Assembly: GCF_037038585.1 (NCBI RefSeq)
Contig: NC_092521.1
Span: forward strand, 69,492,898-69,556,897
DNA length: 64,000 nt
Source of the DNA: Patagioenas fasciata
Lineage: Eukaryota > Chordata > Aves > Columbiformes > Columbidae
Direction of reading: 5' to 3'
This document shows, one piece after another, positions 25,639-40,450 of this stretch. Both the position numbers and the translations under genes were made by a program. The notes beneath the pieces were generated by a model. It did not search any database and was not told the DNA's origin. It saw only the letters and a program-made list of their open reading frames with translations. The stretch's first letter is position 1. Every line of letters begins with the position of its first letter.

Positions 25639-28600
25639 GAAAGAAATGGGAAAAAAAATTGCTAATGAGAAATACTTGGTTCATGTCATTGAAGCTGCCG
25701 TTTTCTTGTTCCTTTATGCCTGTTTTGCTAGCTTCATGATAAAAGCAGGTGGCTGCTCTCTGCTTCACTTTCCATTGAAGCTGTCTGCTTTGAACTCTTT
25801 AAAGCTGTCCACTGGTTGCAGCTTTCAAAAGTCAAAGTGACCAGCTAAGGGAGTCCTTGTGAGTGTGGAAGTATGTGGGCACTGCCATCTCTGGAGTCTG
25901 GCATCCAAATACAAGTGGTACATGCTGGAAGGAGGCTGACAAGGAGGAAGAAAATGCTGAGTAGCTTATTTTACTTATAGATGATTTTCTTATTCTGGCA
26001 AAATGTACAGAGGAAATATACCTAATCTGTGATAATATGTCTGCCACATGACAGACCACTGCTCACCAGACTGAAACATGCCTATTTTCTTTCCTTTTTC
26101 AAAGAAAAAAAAAAAAAGCTACCTTGCCAGTTGAATACTTTTTGAATTATTATTTTTTTGCATGTAAAGCAATAACATGGCAGACAGGTTATAAGAGAGC
26201 ATGTTCAGTGTGCCATAATCAGACGGGACCAAATGTATTCTTGGTACAACTCTATTAACTTTGATGGGCTTACAGGAGAGAAAAGCACAGATCATTGACA
26301 TTAAGGGAGAAATTTTTCCTGTATAGAGAGCTGCAATATCTCTATAGGTAATACTGATGTGATTGTTCTGTGTCTGGGAGGCACGGTCATTACAATTAAT
26401 GGAGTGAGTCAACATGATATACAGCATTTTGTCATATGTCTTTTTTTTTTCATTTACCAGGCTCATACTACATTTTTATGTGTAGTATTTCTGTTCAAGA
26501 GTAATAGTTGTGTTTTTCATGCTCTCACAGCTCAGCATGCAGTCTCTGAACTTAATAGTAGGAGTGTTTCTAAGGAAATAACATTACTCAGAACAGTAAC
26601 TGCTAAGCAAATGGTACAGGTGGATGTGATTTGCTGCTGACCAAGTCTCATTTGAACTGTTTGGCACACCTCTAAATTAACTGAACAGATGGATTTTTAA
26701 TTAGTTCTGTCATCATTTTCTGCATTCTTAATATATGTCAGGCTGTATGTCAAAGAGTATTAGCATCAATTTCAAGTGATACAAAAACATTCATAGCAAG
26801 AATAAGCTGATAATAACAATAACAAAGCATAATTAGAGTACAAATTGGGAGGTCTGTAGCTTCACAAACAGGGTAAACCTAGATTTATGAGACTTCAGAG
26901 ATTTTTTTTTTTTTTTAATGAAAAATGCATGAAACTTGCTGCAAGCCAATTAGTTGTGTGTAGACACAGAGCATGATTTTATGTCTTCCAGTTAGTGGGA
27001 TGGACCTTGCTCATGCGAATTGGCTGAGAAGAGCTGCTGAATTTATGCAATTGAGTTATCTGGTTTCACCTGCCCCAAAGAGCAGAAGAACTTGCCTGGG
27101 CACTAAAATGCCTTTTAGCTTCAAAGACAGTAGTAAAAATTTTAGTTATTCTTTCCTTCTGACCAAGGTGATATTATTCCAAGTGCAAAATCTTTCATTT
27201 GCAATTTGCAGCCAGGCTAGTAGGACTGTTTTCAAGAGCAAGGCAGCAGCACAATCTGGTCCTAGTATAGTAATACAGCAGCCATAGTTCCACTCCCATA
27301 TAAAATTAAAATGATAGTGATTTCTAGGCACAGATAAAGCAGCACAATATTACATACTTGTTTTATTAAGGACAATCTTTCAGAATACTAATGATGTTGT
27401 TTATATGATGATAGTTAATGAGATGAAGTGCAATTTACATAAAAACAAATTCCACACAACTGTATAGAATTAGGTTGCTGCACTATTCATATAGTTTAAG
27501 CTATAAAGATTGATTTTTCTGCATTTGTAATTTTCTGTGGCAAGCTCTGAATAAAATACTCATTTCCTCCAGATTTATCTCTGCAGGGAATACCTTAGAA
27601 TTATGGCAGGCACTACATCACAAGTAGTATCAACATCTAAGTTAAAGCAAATAGCTTTAATCATAGATTTCCAAAACGTGTTCCTCTTTAGATCTGCAGA
27701 AAATGGCTAACATGTAAACAGGCCTAATCAGAGCAATAACATTTCCAGCACTAGGATCCTACAGAAATTAAATAGGAGACACTTCATCAAGGGGGTATAA
27801 TGATGCTTGGTAGGATCTCCATCTCTTCACACTTTTTCAGCAATATTATAAAATGTGTGCATAGTGGGAGCTGCTTTATTTAATATATAGCATTAAGGCT
27901 GGCATGACTTATGTTTATTTGGGAATATCTTTTGATGGCTTACAATTAACTGGTTAAAACCTACACAGAAAAGTGCTGTGTTTTTCCAAAGAATAAAGAA
28001 GTATTTAAACCTGAACAACTTAATGCACATGCCAGTTACTACCTGATTTTCTTAGCTGGTCTTGACCCACTTGCTTTCCTTTCAACAAAAACTTCTCAGC
28101 ATCTCATGAGAAGCAATTGCCAGCAACAGAGCAGGCAATATGCTGGCTACTAAGGAAATGCTGGTTCAAGTCTCTTCCCCAATTCAGAACCAGGGCAAAT
28201 ACCTAGGTCTTTCCCATGGCCAAATTGTAAGGTTACTGGCTCTTCTGTGGGGGTGTTTTTTGCTTGACCTCTTTTGTTCTGGCCATTGACAGCATCCTGA
28301 ATATGCTGCAGCCGGCTCTGTTTCTGGGAGATGTTTCATTTCAAACAATGGCACTTTGCAGATTTTGATAAACCTAGCCTTGGAAATTTTCCAATCAGAT
28401 CTGAGGCTGAATAACCTTAGCTGCTACTTTATATTGTCAGAGGACATGTCTGACAGCCTTGGTACATGGAGGGGTATGCTGACTCAGCCCTGAAGATTTC
28501 ACACCTATTCAGGTTTTGGTAGATGAGTCCTGTGTGTAGGTTACTTTTATTCAGTTGAACCACCTAGGGAAGGCTTTTCAGGGTCTGGACTGCTTCATAG

Positions 28601-29509
28601 CTGATGCTTTAACCTATAATAGCAGCACAGGATCTGGTCTTCATCAGCTTTGCTGCCCAGAGGGTTTGACAGATGGATCTATGCCCATGTACAAGTGGCC
28701 TTGGGTGTCTCTGTTCTCTCTTCTCTTCAAGGAGAATGCTGTGTCTCTGCTGCTTTTCAGTCTGCAAGGTATCCATGGTCCTCCTCAGAGGAACCGAGAC
28801 AGCCTGGTCTCCTCCCAGGCAGGTAAATGAATGTTTTTATTTTAATGAGGTTTGGAATTTGTATGCTCTGAGGGAAGAGGCAATGCTAGGTAGACTGTGT
28901 TTGGCTGTAAGCACAATTAATGCTCAAAAGCAGTTGTTACAGTCCTCACCTCAGAGTACTGGGTAGGATCTCTGCTGTGGCCCTGCTGTCACCTCCACAC
29001 AGCCTAATCTGCTACTGTCTGTTTACCTTTGATAATACAGAGATGACAATGATCTCATGGACAATATGCTTTGTGATCTGATATTGTTATATAAAAGTCA
29101 GCTAATATTTATTTTTACAGGAATAAAAGGTTTATGTATACAAGGGCTACAAGGCATAAAAAAAAAAAAGCACAGACCAGGATCAAACCAAACAGAGAGC
29201 TGCCCTGTAGCACAGCCTGTGCTTGAGTTGTGGAACCCCTGACTGTAGGGTTCTCAAAGTTTGAGAAGGAACTGGGCATGTTACTGGAAGAAACACTAAT
29301 TGCAGTTATTAAATATTAAAAGCACCATCTTTGCTTCAGGAAGCCCCTAAAACAGGTAGCACCGGATAGAATTGCTGGGCCAGCATTAGTATGTGCCTCC
29401 CTTAATAATTCCTTGGGCACAAGTTATTCTTGTATGACTGGCAGCAGGTACTACATAGACCTTTTTCCCTAACTCAGTATGGGTTTTCTTATTCTTTTAC
29501 GTATTCTTC
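25639..29509. other. Gene-poor stretch, nothing recognised
   Basis: No exon, RNA gene or interspersed repeat is recognised. Short A and T runs lie near 26103 and 26909. The frames at 26119-26466 (minus), 26973-27287 (plus) and 28555-28966 (plus) have no identifiable content. Confidence 0.5.
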
Positions 29510-29577
29510 ATAGAACCATAGAATGTCCTGAGTTGGAAGGGATCCAAAAGAATCATTGAGTCCAACTCCTGTCCCTA
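29510..29577 (-). mobile_element. CR1 3' tail fragment
   Basis: This short segment reads, on the plus strand, 'tagaaccatagaatg', then 'gagttggaagggatcc', then 'gagtccaactcctg'. That is the reverse complement of the terminal 65-70 bases of a CR1 element, ending in the ATTCTATG-type octamer. Only the extreme 3' end is present, as is common for very short CR1 insertions. Confidence 0.85.
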
Positions 29578-30587
29578 TGATCTTATAATCACTGGTTTTC
29601 GAAGCAAAATTTCAGGGCAGAAAAACTTGTTGTGTTGTGAAAAATAAAGGAAAAAATGGGTAAAAGCGCAAACAAAAATCCCTATAAGAACGTGTAGCCT
29701 CTGTATCTCCTCACAGTCTACTGAACTGAGAGTGAAGCAACAACCAGATGATGTCTCCTCTTCACCTTTGTCTTCCACTTCACAACAGGCACTGCAGTTG
29801 CATGCCTGCTACTTCAAGTTCCCAGTACAATCAGAAGTGTGTTCATCAGCCTGTTATATTGGACCCTTGATGTAAGTAGCAGACTACTAAAATTTTATCT
29901 AGCAGGTTGCTGAGGTAGCAGCCAGACAGGCTCACTACCTTGGTAAAGAAAGTGCACATTGCTGGGCAGACCTGTACTACATTATTAATGTAACATAAAA
30001 GCAGATTCTGAATAATTGTGTTGTGTTAGGCTTAACGTTGTGTTTGTTTGTAATTGTCTGAGGCCAGAGTGAAAGGAAAGAAGATATTTCAAAACTTTTT
30101 GTAGCAGTTGGAGGGGAAGATCCTTGTGGGACAATAAGTGCTGGATGAAGTAAATGTAGGTTCATCAATACAATTCTAAATAAATAGGCTTGCTTCATTC
30201 TGTGTCTCTTCTTTAGCTGTATTATTTGTTGTTTGTTACAACTGCCAGCTACTCTTGAAAATGTTCATGAGTTCTGAATGATTCATGATTCCTTGCTGTA
30301 GGTAATTTTTCATCAAATGCTTCTTACCAGATGTGTCGTCTTTGCTCTTCATTACAGTATTTGCTATTTATTGTTTTGCTGTCTTTTGTTTAAAATGTTT
30401 CATGTATTTAATCAGGAAGCACAGATATTGTTTGGTAACTTAGGACTAATTATAAACCATGAAGAGCAAGCAGACAAAATGGAGCAGTTTGACATCAAAA
30501 ATAGCATGTTCAAACTGGTTTGAAAATGCCTTCTATTAAGGAATATGTTAATAGAAACAAGTACTTGCTCATAAACAGTTTGAAGAA
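29578..30587. other. Gene-poor stretch, nothing recognised
   Basis: AT-rich sequence without a recognisable exon or repeat. Confidence 0.5.
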
Positions 30588-30770
30588 AGAAAAAAACAAA
30601 CAAACAAACAAAAAAACAACACCAAAAATACCAAAACAAAGCAAAACAAAAATCAACCAACCAAAAAACCACGAAACAAACAACCAAAAAAACCCAAAAC
30701 AAAACAAAACAACAACAACAACAAAAAAACACAAAACAAAAAAACAAACAAACACAAAAAACCCCACCAA
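30588..30770. repeat. A/C-rich low-complexity tract (CAAA/CAAAA type)
   Basis: About 180 bases almost without G or T on the plus strand, built of irregular CAAA, CAAAA, CAAC and CCAA units. On the minus strand it reads as a Phe/Cys/Val/Leu-rich open frame (30412-30789, 125 codons). On the plus strand it reads as a Lys/Asn/Thr/Gln-rich frame. Both are composition artefacts. Confidence 0.85.
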
Positions 30771-33700
30771 AACTGATCCCAGTCAACATACATTCACTGA
30801 GTTTTAATTAAATATTTTTATGGAATGAATCTCTTCTAATGCCCCAGAAGACAGCGTTCATGAAAGATATATCTAAAATAAAAGCAAATTTGTATTTGAA
30901 CACATTGCTCTGCATGTTGTAGGTTCAGGCACAAATGAAGGAGACTTCCATGAGGCTGAGAACCTCTTTTTCTTTTTATAAGGGTGAATCATAAATGTCA
31001 TGTGGAATTTTGTTTTGCTTTGCTTTAATTATGAGCCATGTTGCATAGTTGAAGAATGGACCCAAGAGGAAAAGCTTGAAGCTTAAGATGATTTATAGAT
31101 AAGTTCTCTGCATGTATTCTGCTTTGTGGCATGCAAATTTTATTGGAGACTTCCCTCATGATTCCCTTAAAAGCTTGGTTTATCTTCATGTTAGATCTGG
31201 TTTGAACTGTGAGAGAAAAGGAAAGGGGGGAAAGTAGTTGTTATATTTTGTACAAAGTTTATTGGTGCCATTCTTAAGGTTTTTATGTGCAGAACACTAT
31301 GAAAGCTGGCATACAGCATATCCTATCTAAAACCACAGAAAATTCACTATATTGTCTCAATGATGTAATCATACCATGTACTATTTCAGTAACCTCACAT
31401 GTGCCTTTCTATATTAATTCCTATCCTTTGTAGATGAACTGTTGTTTCCTTTTGTGTTCCTTCCTACTGTATAGTCACAGTGATAGGATTTTTGATGCCT
31501 GAGCCAGAGCACCAACATGTGACGTCAATAACACTTTGACACAGCGGTGTATTTTCCCTTCTGACCCCCCAAACCAGCACACAGCAAAATCTCCTCACTT
31601 TTCTGAAACCGGCCAAGCTTCAGAAAGCCCTGAATGTGAGGCTACTTCTGAGGCTGTCACCAGAGAGATGCACAAGTAATAGAAAGTTATGGAGTGCCAG
31701 ATTGTGAACAAACTGTAGAATGACTTACAAGAACAAAAGCAATCAAAGTTCTACCTCCAGAAAGACATGAGAGGCAAGTGACCTCAGGCTGCATTGATTC
31801 TGATGACTGACTTTCTTCTCTGCTGCACAGTACCGAGCTGATGATGAAGTACCAAGAATACCTTAAACCGCTTATGAAAACCTGATCTTTCAGCCCTGTG
31901 ATTAATCACCTCTTGACTTCCATGCACACCCAGATAACAGCACTGTGGGAGGTGCCGGTAAGCATCTTTGGTCCTTCCCCCCCCACACCCCTTTGGTCAT
32001 GAATGCTACAAAATTATTTGACTTTGAGTATTTTTCTGCCTTGTAAGAAAAATGGTAATGAGAAGTTAAATCTTTCCACCAGTAAAGAATCCTTTTTTCT
32101 GGGCATATTTAGAAGATCTGTGTTCTCTATTGCATCTTGCATTTAGAAGACTACCTTTGTGCTCTAGCAGGAAATGATAAGGCTGCACGTCACCTTGGGA
32201 ACCTGCTCTTCAGAGAGGAAGGGATCTTTTATAGACGTGCTTCAGTTTTGCTGTGAGGAAGTGGTAAAGAAGAGGTGCTGGTCAACAGTCACTGGGACCA
32301 CAAATCTAGCTGCAACACACTTGTCTCCAAATTCAGGGACTTGTGAGTAGTAAAGATGACCCGGCAACTACCACTGCCCCTCAGTTACACTGATAGTCCT
32401 GTCAACTGCTGTGATCCCAATGGCAGCGGAGATGCAACTACTGTCAGAAGTAAGAGGTTTGTGGAAAGAGAAGATGAAGAAAAGTATAGCACTTAGGACT
32501 GTGGTGTGGTAGCGGAGTAAGATAACACTCTCAGGGAGCTCTCTGTTCAAATGGGACCTCCTAGGAGCCAACAGTCTTACTTGGTGAGGATGCAGGAGGA
32601 TGAAGGGGGATGTGAAGAGGTTAAATTTCCCAATGACCTGACAGACTAAGCAATGATTGGCCAACAGGGATTTTCTAAATCCTGGTTTTGTTTGCTCGTG
32701 CAAACTCCTCCTCTCCTGCAGCAACAGAGATGTGACAGTAATGCCAAAACCACAAACCCTGAATCCAAGAGTGACCATCACCAGAGTACCTGCCATTATC
32801 TCTGCACAGGGAATGTGGACACACTTGGATATTAGAGTAGGAAGTTCAATATTATATTAAGTATAACTCTTTAGGGAAAGTACAGCAGAATAACATTTCA
32901 GATGGTTCAATTTGAATCATTATGTGGGAAAATACAACTTGAAAAATATTTACATTATCCACCCAAGAAAACTTGCATAATGATTTTAATATTACCATTA
33001 TTTCTCAAAGTTCTTGCAGCTGAGGTCCGTGCAACTGCACAAAGGAAAAAACCTAGAGGGACATGGTTTTGTTATGCTAACTGAGGTGATAGGATATTCT
33101 ATGTATGTGTGTACAGAGCCACATTCAGATCGAATTCCAGTGGCATACAGGAAACAAAAAGGCATATTAATCCTGTGTATTTTAATTATTATTTTACTGG
33201 CTCACATTAGCAATAATGTCTTAATTCAATAAGTCTCAATTCAGTAGTTCAGTCTTAAATCTTGGGCAGCTGGTGGAGATTTTAATAGAATTTAGCAATT
33301 TAGTCAATATATGAGAACTGAGATAAGCAAATTAAGATCTACCAGAGATCAGATGTAAAATTAGAGACAGTATAATTTTGATGGGCCATGACCTCAGCAG
33401 CTAGGGATTGTCATTTCTCTCTGAAATTAGATGAACAGATAATGAGGCAATTACCTTGTGAACTTTGAAAAGATAAACAAACAGTAATGCTGCACGACAG
33501 GCAAAGTAACTTATTTCCAGTATCTGGAGAACTTGATGCAATTTATCTTTAAAATCCACATAAACTGTTTAAATCTGCATATATTTGTATAAATAACAGT
33601 AACTAAACCTGAGTAAGATTTTTCTTTTCTCCAAGGCATGCACATTTCTTAGTGACACAAATATGAATAAATAAACTTATCAATATTTATAATAGATTAC

Positions 33701-36700
33701 GAATCACAAGTCAACCAAGCTATCTTATGATTTATATATTAAATTCAGGTGGCCAAGTAATTAACTTTATTGTGTTCATCCCAGTGATATCTGAGATAAG
33801 ATACACCTTGTGTTTTCCTCAGCCTTCAGTGAAATGACTGCTTTTCTTCAGCAGGATATTAAGATCATTGGAAAGATCTGAACATCTTTGTGCAGTGGCT
33901 TTCGAATGCAAACCCTCTCTGCTTTTTCTTTACCTTGGGTGCAAATGTGCAGTCAGCAGATTCATTCTGAGCTTGTCTAGCTGAAATCTAAGGCATGAGA
34001 ATGATGCTCTGGTAAAGCTCTGACTGATGGGACAGCTGGCAAAGTCTCTTGTTCCACCCTGGAGAGTGAGAGAAAGATGTTTAGCCACTGCAGCAAAGGA
34101 CAGGATAGGCAAGTAAATGGCATTTTATCCTGTGGTGATTTGAGTAATACAGACTTCAGGCACTTCTCGCTTGCTCTGTGCAGCAGGTGATTTTGATTGA
34201 CATATTGCTGCCAGTTCTAGACACAATTTTATTGCAAGCAGAAGATGATTTTGATTGTCTCTGTAGGCATGTGTGCATTTTCTCTGAGTATTCAGAAGTC
34301 CCCTACTATAGGTGCACGTTTATATAATCTTGAGTGTATTATACATGTACTTAATGAAGTGTGATCTTTCGGTAGGTACGTATGATAACAATTCCTCCAG
34401 ACAGGCAGCAACACATTTGGGTGATCACAATGTTATTTGCTGTCTGGTTCACTCAACTCTGGAGTTACTGAAAAGGTGGAAAGAATTGCATTACCAAAGA
34501 GGTAAAAGGTAGTGTTGTATAAAACCAGACTATATAAGTCTATTTTAAAATACAAGATCAGTGATGGCAGAGTGTTTCTTTGATTGGGAAAGGTAAGTAG
34601 GGAAGGGAGGATATGGAAAACATTGGAAGCAAAGGAAAAAACATCATTTGCCTCTTCAAAAACTTATTCTTATTTCTTACGAGTAAAGCAAAAGTGAAAC
34701 TCAAAATGTAGGCAGACCAAAACAGACTCCCTTTCAGACTTCAAGGAACTGGCTGATCTCAAACTCCATCAGCCTTGTTTTTCTCTAAGAAAACCATAAA
34801 TGAAGGAGAGACAGTGAACTCGCCATCCAAGAGCTTAATTAGGGTGCTTACTCAGTGTGCCCACCTTAGTCTCTTGGCATCAGTAATTTGATACTGATGT
34901 CAAAATAAAGTAATGCAAGGGTGAACTGGGCTTACAGTTTCTACACCTGGTTTGGAACCTGGTTTAGGATTATGCAGAGGTGTCAATCAATAATAATTCC
35001 TCACAAATACCGTTGTACGAATCCACAGATTCTAGTATTGGAGATCAAAACAGGATGTTTTCTGTGTGTTTTCACTTAATCAGAGAAGCCTTTGCTTTTT
35101 CATGCTGCTTCTATTTGCCTTCCCCAGTCAGGAATAATTTAAAGCCAAGTTTACCTTTAGGCACATATTTAACTTCAGAATGGCTTTTCTGAACAGAAGT
35201 CCTGGTCACTTGAACCACGTTAGGAAAAGCCAAATAATCGTGGAATTTCAGAGCAGAATCCAAAAACTTTGCTTTGAGTAAGGCCACATTGGGAACCTCA
35301 GGGGTATCAGCTGTCAAGTTTCCATCAAGGAGTTTTTAGGCTTCTTGAGTTAAAGGAATATCTTTTGTATTTGCTAACTTTTGCTCACTTTTTTTTTTTT
35401 TTTAATAATTAGATACCTCACTCAGTGAAGAGAATGGAAAAAAAATCCACCTATTTTTATTTTACTAAGCTTTGTAGTTATTTTATCTATAGTCTTGTCA
35501 TGGTGCTGTATTCTCTGGATAGCAGACGTTGTGAGGAATTGCTCTGACACAAACAGGATGGAATATACTTTTGGTAAAGCTAGATCTTGTAAACTCTTTA
35601 AAAGAAATTTAACTTTGAGAGTAAACAAACAGCAACATCTTACTGGAATTCATTAGTATTTATTGCTAAGGAGCTAAAAATATATAGTAGTTTAAGATAT
35701 TCATCTTAACACTATTAACCTTTCCCTAGAAAGATGCTTGTCTGTTCCATTTTTATCATACTTTTCCCTGTTTCTCAATTAAATTTGGCTCTCTTATTCA
35801 GGTTTCTTTTTATCCTCACCCCTAAATATTTTATGCATTCAGTTGCCTATGCAAAATTCCCATTTATGTGAAAAGTTCTGTATTATCATTTTGTTAGGGG
35901 CAATCCCTCAGATTTGTCTTTATTTGTTTCGGAGTTTGAAACTACCTTCTGTTTAATGGGAAAGTCTAATCCATGTATATGGGAATTTTGCTACATAATC
36001 TTGACATCCAACTGTGTTTCCATCAGCATTAAAATCTTCCTTATATGGTACCATTCTGGGTTTAGGAGCATACAGATGATAATGACAATAAAGGAATAAG
36101 TACCACCCTAGTAAGTGTTGCTTACTCAACAAGCATTTGTATGACAGAAAAATGTTTATATAATTGATGGAAAAAAAGTTGCTTCAAAACTTTTCACAAA
36201 GCCAGATTTTACTTGACCTGCAGCCAGACTAGGCTAAGTAACTATTGGCAGAATCTAGTCTTTAGTGAGCAACTCCTGACCCTTGTCCTGTGTTGCTTCC
36301 TCCTTGACCTTGCCTCCCTTTCCTGACTTCCCAGACTCTGATGTGCTGAGTATGATTCAATAACAGAATAATGGGTATTATAGTAGAAGCTCAATAACAC
36401 TTCACAATGGATAGCTTAAGGTATTAATGTACTGTGGAGACAAAAGGGATCTGTCACCTAGCTGGGCAGAAGGGAGGGAGACACAGTTTTCTAGTCATGG
36501 CCTTCATCTTCTATTCATGTGAGAAAGAACCTTTTTCACTCTCTGAAGGCTGCAGATGGATCTGCAGATAAGGCAAGTGACTGTAGCTCTGGCAGACCAC
36601 ATAAAGCTACGCCTGCTTATCCCACTTGAGAACTTACCCCAACTGCAACATGCCAGCTGACTTCACCCAGGCTTTTCTTTCTTCCTAGTTTCTGTTATAA

Positions 36701-39700
36701 TTGTTGATAAAAGCACAGTGGACAAGGAGAGGAGAAGCTGTACATTTCTTGAGGTACCCACCAAGAGAAGATTAATTCTTGGTGAAGCTATGAAGAGGGG
36801 AGGGCAAGCTGTTAGCAGGGTTGTTGAACTTTCATTTTGGCTTCCAATCTGGCAGACACAAATATGGTCTTGACCAAGGAGTTTGTGTATCTCATACAAC
36901 AAATTGTAGACTATCTCAGAGTTCATAGGCAGAGTACTTAACAAGTGTACCCTGAGACTACTTGTATCAATGGCATCCAAACACAGAGGGCTTGAGATAT
37001 CACAGCAATGCACTGCATTTAAATAGAGGTGGGGAAGGGAGAAGGCACATTGCAGTTACCACCACAGGCAGGCTTCGATATTGGTGAATTACTTTCAGCC
37101 AAAACAAGCAAACTGATCAAGCTGTATCACCATTTCATCTGCCTGGCAACTCTGTCTTCAAGGGAAGTGATGATAAAGTAGCAATCATGAAGACTTTTCC
37201 TTTTGCCAATGAACTCCTTATCTGCCTAAAGAGACTACGTAGGCCTCTATCTACACAAACTGTTAAGCTTAGTGGCCTATTTCTATCAAACTCATTGGAG
37301 AATAGGTGTTTCAAACATTTGGTATCTACAAGCTTCAAAGAACAGGTGGCCAGGCAGAGGGCTTTATTGTTGTTTCAGGTAAAAGAAGAACTGAAGTATA
37401 AACCCTTTTGTATTGCAGCTGTGTACATATATTTTTGCCATTCCATAGAGGAGTGACACTAGTCACAGGAAAAACTCGTGCCAAATCTTGCACTTTTAGG
37501 TGCTTAAGATTCTCATCCTGGGAAACAGATATGTACAAGATTGGGCATCTTCATCATTCACTGAACTACTTTGTTTCCTACTTGAGTGAAGGTGGAACCT
37601 TTTGTCTTCCCTTCCTGATTACGGTAATAGCCCTTCTGATTAGCAGCAGCCTGTTCTCATGTTCAGCAAATGCAACCTCTAGTTAAAGAAACTGGGGTAA
37701 GAAACTGCACAAAGCTTCACTATCTGGTATAAGGCTCTTATGAGGGGAGCAGCATGAGCTAGGGAGCCTGTGGATGACAGGAAAGTAAGACCATGGCTTC
37801 GTGAGGTGTGAAGGTGTTGTTATGCCCATGGGGAGGAGGTACAAATCTGCTCTGGGACAAAATATATTTTTCCATAGAAGTGGGATGAATACAGGCAAAA
37901 GCAGGTATATGTTTTACTCTTTGGTACTTAAAACCTGTGTTCCTCAAGGCATCTGCCACCACAGTATAAGGAGTTCAAATCTGTTTTGCACCTTTCCCAG
38001 GTGGGCTTTGATATACTGCTTTTTCTGGTGACTCAGTTCATTCTTATGTGTGGGGGTTTTTATTTGTATTTGTGGGTTTGTTTGTTTGTTTTTGTCTAAT
38101 GAGGTAGGTATTTTCCCACCTTGAATGAAACTGAAATGATCCTGTGATGAGCTGGGATGCAGTACTGAAAAGAGGAAGAAAAACCTCACAAATGTCAAAA
38201 GCATGTCTGCATATACAAATTAAACATTACCCTGATTACAAGGTAAAGAACAGAATAAAAACTACTTACTTTTTAAATCTACAATATTGATTGAAGTGCC
38301 ATAGTTGTGAGTTAGTGCTGCAGCAACTGGGGCTCCACCAGGTATTGAAATTGCAGATAAAGGAATACAACAGGCATTTGAAACACTGTCCTAACAAGTA
38401 AGTAATACTATAGCAGCTGGCCTTTATTACTTCCAACATTTTTCTTTTACATAGCTAAAAATAAAATAAGAAAGAAAGGAATAAACAACAGATTAAAATA
38501 ACTTTATCATACACATACCAGGCTTAGCAGAAGGTAGTTGCAGAACTGAAATAACACTGGATCAAATGTTCCCCTCTGCTTCTGCGTGGCAACAGCATCA
38601 GCTCCCTGCCAGGCTCTGAAGTTCCCCACCCAGAGCAGACACTGCACATCAGCAGACACTGTGGCTCCACTTCATATGTGCTGTAGCAGGATGAGAGATG
38701 CTCTGGAGGGCAAAGGATCACTTTGGGGAGATAATTCTTTGACTTTATTTATTTTTTTTTTAAATCCCCTGAAATTAGGGCAAGCTATTATTTACACATT
38801 TTTATGGGAAAATCTAATTCTGCTTTCATGTGAACAGATGGATTTTGTTTGTTTGTTTTTTAAAAAAGGCAAATTACTGTATCAGCAAACCTGGAGGTCC
38901 CACCTGCCCTTTTCAGGATACATTTAATGGAAAAGCATGGGGTTTTTCAATCATATAATTTTATGAAGAAGAGTAGGAAAAAACAGAACACAGTAAGTGG
39001 TTTCAATAATTGATGAACTGTACTAGCTGAGCTGATGTCTGGTCCCACATCTGAAAATTTTTCATAAAAATCATCTTTATTTTTGTCAAGTCCCCTAAAT
39101 TCTTCATGAAACTAAGGTTAACTGATTCATATTTTAAATTTAAGTTACCTAATGAAAGAGAGGCATTTCTCAGCTTAAGCACTGTGACTGACTGGATTTT
39201 TTCTTTTCCCTCTGGTTTGGAGAACTGTTTAGTAGAAACTTGCACAAGGCAAGTGACAGGCTGCTTTGAACCACACACATGGCTGATATGACATGAGGCT
39301 GTCAGTTTCTCTAACCTCCAAGGAGTGAGGTCAGCTCTCAAAACAGGAAGAAAGAGAAACATTGTCATTGCTTACACTGTATATATCCACTTCTAATCAG
39401 ACATATATGAAAAGAACCTATGGAATATAAATGACTACAGGGAAAAAAACCCACCTTCAATTAAAATAATTATGGTAAAGCCATTGTATTTCCTAGTAAT
39501 TAGGAATTATGTATTGCTGTGTATAAATTTATAGTATCTTACGATGGCATGTACTGCATTACCTCAAAATTTTGAAGTGGAATGAAGCAGGATATGATTT
39601 CCTCATAAGAAGATAACTTTGAAAGACATCCTTGTCCCAGATTGATAACAAAAGTCAATGTCTAAAATTTCCATCCATCAAGAATACTTCAGGGTGGATC

Positions 39701-40450
39701 AACTGAAATACCTGTATTAAGATCAGTCCTTTATTTTGATGTGAGACCTGTGCAAAATAAAGGAAAATTTCAAAAATATAGATTATTTTTATGTTTTGGA
39801 GCGAAAATTTATCTATAGTGTGCATGAATCCCCTTTGTTTTACTAGTGTGAAAACTTGTTGCCTACGGCATTGTCCAAAAAGCACACTTCGAGTTCAAAA
39901 CTTTTAATGAAACTAAGGTTTTTTTTTTTTTTCTGCAGAACATTTTTCATGACCAATAAGAGTCCATCAAGAGAATGTGAAAATTAAAGATGTGCAAAAC
40001 TGAAGATGCTCTCAAATTCTATTCTAACATGAGTGTTTCTAAAGCAGTCTTTATGACATTTAAATGCTATTGATGAAAAAAGCATCATATACTTTTTCCT
40101 GGAGGTGGAAATAGAGGCCATCTATATTAAGGTCTCTTTATTACCCTAGATATATGATGAACAGTCCTGTTAAGATCAGCAAGAACTCACTAAATCTAGA
40201 GCATATTAATGAGAGTGGTAGAAATAGACGCGTTGTTGCTTTGCTGACTGCGAGCTTTTCAGGGATCGCTTTGGGGCACTCCGTTAGTGTTTCCTCACAC
40301 GCTTCTGAAGTAGGTTGGTGTTAGTGTTGGAAAAATTAGTTGTCTGTTATGACAGCTCTTGCAACTGGAAAAGAGAGAGGAGAACAGGGTTAAGGCAGCT
40401 CTGTGTCCTTGATGAGAGCTGCAGACAGACCATCAGCAGTTGATGACACA
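30771..40450. other. Long gene-poor stretch, no supported gene
   Basis: No exon is confidently recognised. A weak candidate non-coding exon (31831-31957) with good splice signals is listed under findings. The frame at 32368-32796 (minus, 142 codons) has hydrophobic patches but no family signature. GTTT-rich simple sequence lies at about 38048-38095, and a T run at about 35391-35403. Conserved non-coding elements could be present but cannot be recognised without comparison. Confidence 0.45.

Noticed and set aside
30412-30789. 125-codon Phe/Cys/Val-rich minus-strand frame, resembling a membrane protein
   Set aside because: Mostly the translation of the A/C-rich low-complexity tract at 30588-30770.
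31520-31527. Perfect CRE palindrome TGACGTCA as a promoter site
   Set aside because: About one 8-mer match is expected by chance in 64 kb, and no transcript start is supported nearby.
32368-32796. 142-codon minus-strand frame with hydrophobic patches, considered as a receptor pseudogene
   Set aside because: No ordered transmembrane pattern or receptor motif could be identified.
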